Assembly (NCBI RefSeq): GCF_023016085.1
Contig: NZ_JALKBF010000001.1
Coordinates: 2,937,194 to 3,001,193, forward strand
Direction: 5' to 3'
Length of the DNA: 64,000 nt
Origin: Aliiroseovarius sp. F47248L
GTDB taxonomy: Bacteria > Pseudomonadota > Alphaproteobacteria > Rhodobacterales > Rhodobacteraceae
Shown here piece by piece: positions 61,047 through 64,000 of the stretch. Position numbers and translations under genes: made by a program. Positions within the stretch are counted from its first letter, which is position 1. The number at the start of each line of letters is the position of its first letter. The notes under the pieces are model-generated. The model had not been told where the DNA came from. It saw nothing but the letters and a program-made list of their open reading frames with translations, and did no database searches.

Positions 61047-61667
61047 TCACGCAGGATTTGGTGAAAGTTTCGTAACGATGAGGCGAAATGGAACCAGTGC
61101 GACCAGTGCAATCGCCATTTTTACCAGCCAATCAGCCACCGCAAGCGAGATCCAAAGCGGGGCATCCGGGCCGCTGCCAAGCATCGGCAGAAGCTCGTTT
61201 GCCCAGCCAACATCATTGCCGGGTTCAAGGAACATAAGACTGGCCGAAAAGGCGATGGTGAAGAAGATCGCCGTGTCCACTGTGCCGCCGATGATGGTGC
61301 TGGCCACAGGTGCACGCCACCATTTTCCGCTCCGCAGTCGATCAAAGATGGCAACGTCCAGAAGTTGCGCGGTCAGGAATGCAAGGCCAGAAGCCACCGC
61401 GATGCGCAAGGTTACCAGCGGTCCGAATTCACCAATGATCTGCGTGCCGATGAAGCTGCAAATCACGCCGGTGACGAAACCTGCAAAGACAACCTTGCGT
61501 GCAGCCGATGGGCCATAGACGCGGTTCATCACATCGGTGACAAGAAAGGCGAAGGGATAGGTAAAGGCACCCCAGGTCAGCCATTGGCCGAACAAATGTT
61601 GCACCAGAATGTTTGACGCCACCACAATGGCGGCCATGGCGATCACGCCAGGAAGGATACGGGTCAT
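61047..61667 (-). CDS. VUT-family protein, probable queuosine-precursor transporter (YhhQ-like)
   Basis: An inner-membrane protein of 206 residues with about six helices. GVIAMAAIVVASNILVQHLF, GAFTYPFAFLVTDVMNRVYG and DRLRSGKWWRAPVASTIIGG match the VUT/YhhQ family, whose members import preQ0 or preQ1 for queuosine synthesis. The Asp-Asn pair DVMNRVYG is typical. ATG at 61667 is chosen over a TTG 21 bases upstream. The structured RNA starts about 55 bases after the stop. Confidence 0.87.
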   Translation of the reverse strand: MTRILPGVIAMAAIVVASNILVQHLFGQWLTWGAFTYPFAFLVTDVMNRVYGPSAARKVVFAGFVTGVICSFIGTQIIGEFGPLVTLRIAVASGLAFLTAQLLDVAIFDRLRSGKWWRAPVASTIIGGTVDTAIFFTIAFSASLMFLEPGNDVGWANELLPMLGSGPDAPLWISLAVADWLVKMAIALVALVPFRLIVTKLSPNPA

Positions 61668-61739
61668 GTTGTTGGTCCGTTTTTGCAAGGTTGCGGAGAC
61701 TTGGCTCCCATCTGACGGGAACGGACTGCATTTAGCGGC

Positions 61740-62687
61740 TCAATCGCCAGTGATCAAGAGTTCTGTTTTCAAACCTGCCCCATCGGGAACGACATATTCG
61801 ACAATTTCTGTAACCTGAAAAAACTTGAAATTGTCGTCAGACACCATGGTCAGGCGGATTAACCCATCCTGATCCTGCCAGACTGCCAGCCCCTCAAGAT
61901 TGTCATGTGCGCCAACTTCGGTCTGAAGCAAGATGGTTTCGTTTGTCAGGTTGTCTTGAGTCATGTCGAACCGGCGAACACGGTTGGTGAAGCCGAAAAT
62001 GCTGCTCAAGTGGCGCTCTAAAACATAAAGGCGTCCGTCAGGCCCGACATCTGCCCCAACAGGCACATAAGGCCGGTATCGGGGAAGGGTGAATGGCTTT
62101 TCCCAAGTCGTCGCCCCCGGTCGCAGGCGATATACTGGGTGTGGGTTTTTTTGACTTCCGTTCCCTTCGGGGATCACAAGAATCGTGCCGTCAGGCTGCA
62201 CGGCAAGCGCCTCGAGCGCCGAGTTGGCAACCATCTTTTTGGTTGCCGGGTTTTTTGGCAGGTCACGACCTTTCTCCTGCCCGGTCTTGTACTGAACGAT
62301 GCGGTGGCGAATTTCGAAACTTACATAGACTGTGCCATCAGGTGCTACCGCCAGACCTTCACTATCCGTCCAAATGCCTTTGAGCGGGTCGCCGCGCGGT
62401 GAAGTCAACTTCTTCAGCGGCCCGTGTGCGACCTTCTTGATCATTCCGTTCTTGCGCACAAATTTACCGTGCGTGATATGCCCTCGATCGGTCAGCGCGA
62501 CAAAGGTTTCGCCATCGTCGCTGACCTCAATCGCCGAAAATCCGCCAAACGCCGCATCATCCCCGCCATACCATCGGGTTGCCGACACCAGTTTGGCCTC
62601 GGATACCGTCTGTGCACCGAGGTCAACGGTGTAGACACCGATAAGTATTGCCAGCGCCCCTAGCGCGACGACAAGACGGAGCGACAT
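61740..62687 (-). CDS. Exported esterase-like protein of the phytase-like family (PF13449-type)
   Basis: A 315-residue protein with an N-terminal signal anchor (LRLVVALGALAILIGVYTVD). The beta-propeller text YGGDDAAFGGFSAIEVSDDG, DSEGLAVAPDGTVYVSFEIR, LEALAVQPDGTILVIPEGNG and HDNLEGLAVWQD fits the esterase-like activity of phytase family. Substrate is unknown; phosphate-ester hydrolysis is possible. Its start lies within the end of the MepA gene (28-base overlap), so translation is coupled. Confidence 0.82.
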   Translation of the reverse strand: MSLRLVVALGALAILIGVYTVDLGAQTVSEAKLVSATRWYGGDDAAFGGFSAIEVSDDGETFVALTDRGHITHGKFVRKNGMIKKVAHGPLKKLTSPRGDPLKGIWTDSEGLAVAPDGTVYVSFEIRHRIVQYKTGQEKGRDLPKNPATKKMVANSALEALAVQPDGTILVIPEGNGSQKNPHPVYRLRPGATTWEKPFTLPRYRPYVPVGADVGPDGRLYVLERHLSSIFGFTNRVRRFDMTQDNLTNETILLQTEVGAHDNLEGLAVWQDQDGLIRLTMVSDDNFKFFQVTEIVEYVVPDGAGLKTELLITGD

Positions 62688-63550
62688 TGTTTCGGTAGAT
62701 CAGCAAGCGTCAAAGGCCCGCGCGGTTTGCTTGGTTTCGGCGGTTTGGGCGGTGGCGGTTTGGGATGCAGGATGTCATTGACCCAGTTCACCGCATCCTG
62801 ACAGCCATCACCGGGCGGCGGGGGCGCTTGATTGACACATCCGCGCATTCCTTTTGGACATCTCAGGCGAACATGGAAATGATAGTGGTGCCCATACCAT
62901 GGGCGGATTTTCCTCAGCCAATTGCGGTTGCCCTTTTCGTCCTTACACATCTGAACCTTTGCGCCGGGAAAGACGAATATCCGCGCCACGCGCTTGTCTT
63001 TGGCGGCGGCCTTCAGAATCTCATGATGGGCACGGGTCCAAGATTTGTTGACAAACGCACCCTTGGCACGCCGCAACGAAATGGACGAGATGCTTTCGCG
63101 TTGGTTGGCCGACAGGTTCAGGCGCTTAGCGGGAAGCATCCAAATGTCTGCGTCCAGCCCGATCTGGTGGGATCGGTGGCCGGTTAGCATCGGACCGCCA
63201 CGCGGTTGACTGAGATCGCCAACATAGAGACCGTTCCAACCCGGTTGCTTTGCTGCTTTGCGCGACAAATCCTTGATGAAATCAATCAGCTCTGGGTGTC
63301 CCCAGTTGCGATTGCGAGACAAGCGCATGGCCTGCCATGTGGGTCCGGTTTGTGCAAGCTGTTCGCCCCCGGCCAAACATCCCTTGGCATAAGACCCAAA
63401 GGGTGCGGATTGCTGGGCAGAGCCTGATCGCTTCGCGCCAAACAACTGCTTTGCCGGGGTTTCGGCCAATGCGTTAACCGGGGCCGCCATCGCTCCCGCC
63501 AGCATCAGCGCGCCGATCAGAAGTGAACCACGAATGTACTTTCCAACCAT
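62660..63550 (-). CDS. mepA: Penicillin-insensitive murein endopeptidase MepA
   Basis: A periplasmic LAS-type metallopeptidase of 296 residues that cuts peptide cross-links in peptidoglycan. The signal peptide ends near residue 28 (VNALA). Motifs are RGGPMLTGHRSHQIGLDADIW (zinc His and Asp) and WYGHHYHFHVRLRCP (catalytic and zinc histidines), followed by a Pro-rich tail (PKPPPPKPPKPSKP). ATG at 63550 is chosen since AGAGG lies nine bases upstream; an in-frame GTG at 63568 is possible. Confidence 0.93.
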   Translation of the reverse strand: MVGKYIRGSLLIGALMLAGAMAAPVNALAETPAKQLFGAKRSGSAQQSAPFGSYAKGCLAGGEQLAQTGPTWQAMRLSRNRNWGHPELIDFIKDLSRKAAKQPGWNGLYVGDLSQPRGGPMLTGHRSHQIGLDADIWMLPAKRLNLSANQRESISSISLRRAKGAFVNKSWTRAHHEILKAAAKDKRVARIFVFPGAKVQMCKDEKGNRNWLRKIRPWYGHHYHFHVRLRCPKGMRGCVNQAPPPPGDGCQDAVNWVNDILHPKPPPPKPPKPSKPRGPLTLADLPKQCRSVLSSR

Positions 63551-63564
63551 ACTTTTGTCGCCTC

Positions 63565-64000
63565 TCACTGCTCACCCTCTGGTTTAACCCAGATCAAAAG
63601 GAAAAGCCCTAATGCAAACAACCCGATCAGCGGAGACACGCCGAGTCGTGCACTGCCCGTCATCGTTGTGAACCATGCGATCAAAGCAGGGGCCATGAAC
63701 GCTGTGGCGCGCCCCGACAGACCGTACAGCCCGAAGCTTTCGGTCGGGGCCAGGGGATCAGCATGGCGCACCATCATTGATCGGCTGGCTGATTGCAGCG
63801 TGCCGCCCATACCTCCGATCAGCATGCCGCAGCCAAAGAAAATGATGTCTGGGATGTTTGATCCATCGGGGAGCGTGATGCCAAAAATGGACTCGCGCGT
63901 CATGTTCACAATCAGAAAACAGACCGCCATTAGAACGAGGATGGATCCGATGATCACCGGCTTGGGGCCGCGCTTTCGGTCAACCCGCCCGCCCAACCAG
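63565..64000 (-). CDS. Major facilitator superfamily permease, C-terminal part (UMF1-like, partial)
   Basis: The frame runs in from the right edge and ends at 63565. It has four hydrophobic helices (PVIIGSILVLMAVCFLIV, IIFFGCGMLIGGMGGTL, AFMAPALIAWFTTMTG, LIGLFALGLFLLIWV), and the opening GGRVDRKRGPK is the basic loop between helices. QSASRSMMVRHADPLAPTES resembles the UMF1/Atg22-like MFS group. The N-terminal two thirds lie outside the window, so substrate cannot be guessed. Its stop is 15 bases from the MepA start. Confidence 0.75.
   Translation of the reverse strand, partial: WLGGRVDRKRGPKPVIIGSILVLMAVCFLIVNMTRESIFGITLPDGSNIPDIIFFGCGMLIGGMGGTLQSASRSMMVRHADPLAPTESFGLYGLSGRATAFMAPALIAWFTTMTGSARLGVSPLIGLFALGLFLLIWVKPEGEQ

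Overview
The window looks like a chromosomal stretch from a marine alphaproteobacterium of the Rhodobacterales (Roseobacter group). This rests on gene content and style: a flgL-flgI junction, Roseobacter-type phosphonate genes, short exported proteins typical of the group, YjbH/YjbF exopolysaccharide proteins, a DUF2793 protein, an RTX protein, and frequent 4-base ATGA overlaps with some GTG/TTG starts. No transposase, integrase, CRISPR array or prophage block was seen. The species cannot be named from this.

Left part (1-26 kb), phosphorus and phosphonate metabolism. After the end of a flagellar operon comes a DeoR-type regulator, an inositol-monophosphatase-like phosphatase and a Na/Pi-cotransporter-like protein with a PhoU-like tail. 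Next is a 2-aminoethylphosphonate (AEP) unit: periplasmic binding protein, ATPase and fused double permease; a convergent LysR regulator; then PhnW (AEP to phosphonoacetaldehyde), phosphonoacetate hydrolase PhnA, phosphonoacetaldehyde dehydrogenase PhnY, a PbfA-like PLP lyase that would feed (R)-1-hydroxy-AEP into the same aldehyde, and an EamA-type exporter. Together they should turn AEP into acetate, phosphate and amino nitrogen without C-P lyase. A second uptake operon, phnD-phnC-phnE1-phnE2, ends in a HAD-IIA hydrolase. Between them lie a D-2-hydroxyacid dehydrogenase, two small orphan genes and gph. A tRNA-Arg(ACG) and a CoA-transferase/acyl-CoA dehydrogenase pair close this part.

Middle part (26-53.5 kb), cell-surface polysaccharide. 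It holds YjbH and a YjbF-like lipoprotein, ManC/AlgA, a small exported protein, a CAP-domain protein, UDP-glucose dehydrogenase, a sugar transferase, dTDP-rhamnose genes split into rfbC and a distant rfbB-D-A-GT operon, a DUF2793 protein, a 1290-residue RTX protein, two sulfotransferase-like proteins, a GT2, a WsaF-like rhamnosyltransferase, a nucleotide-sugar epimerase, and an ABC-type capsule export set (KpsM, KpsE, KpsT, export lipoprotein). Read together, this suggests a rhamnose- and uronate-containing, possibly sulfated, exported polysaccharide.

Right part (53.5-64 kb), housekeeping: TrhO, PncA, PncB, a broken pentapeptide/DUF900 gene, an aminoglycoside-phosphotransferase-like kinase next to a class III PLP enzyme (a probable kinase/phospho-lyase pair), ArfB, a VUT-family transporter, a phytase-esterase-like protein, MepA and the end of an MFS permease. 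Upstream of arfB is the most unusual element: a roughly 140-nt segment with a 13-codon ORF whose Shine-Dalgarno and start region are complementary to two downstream blocks, with a second anti-SD upstream and an intrinsic terminator before arfB.

All calls are from reading the sequence. No searches were run, and start sites were chosen by ribosome-binding-site spacing and overlap.
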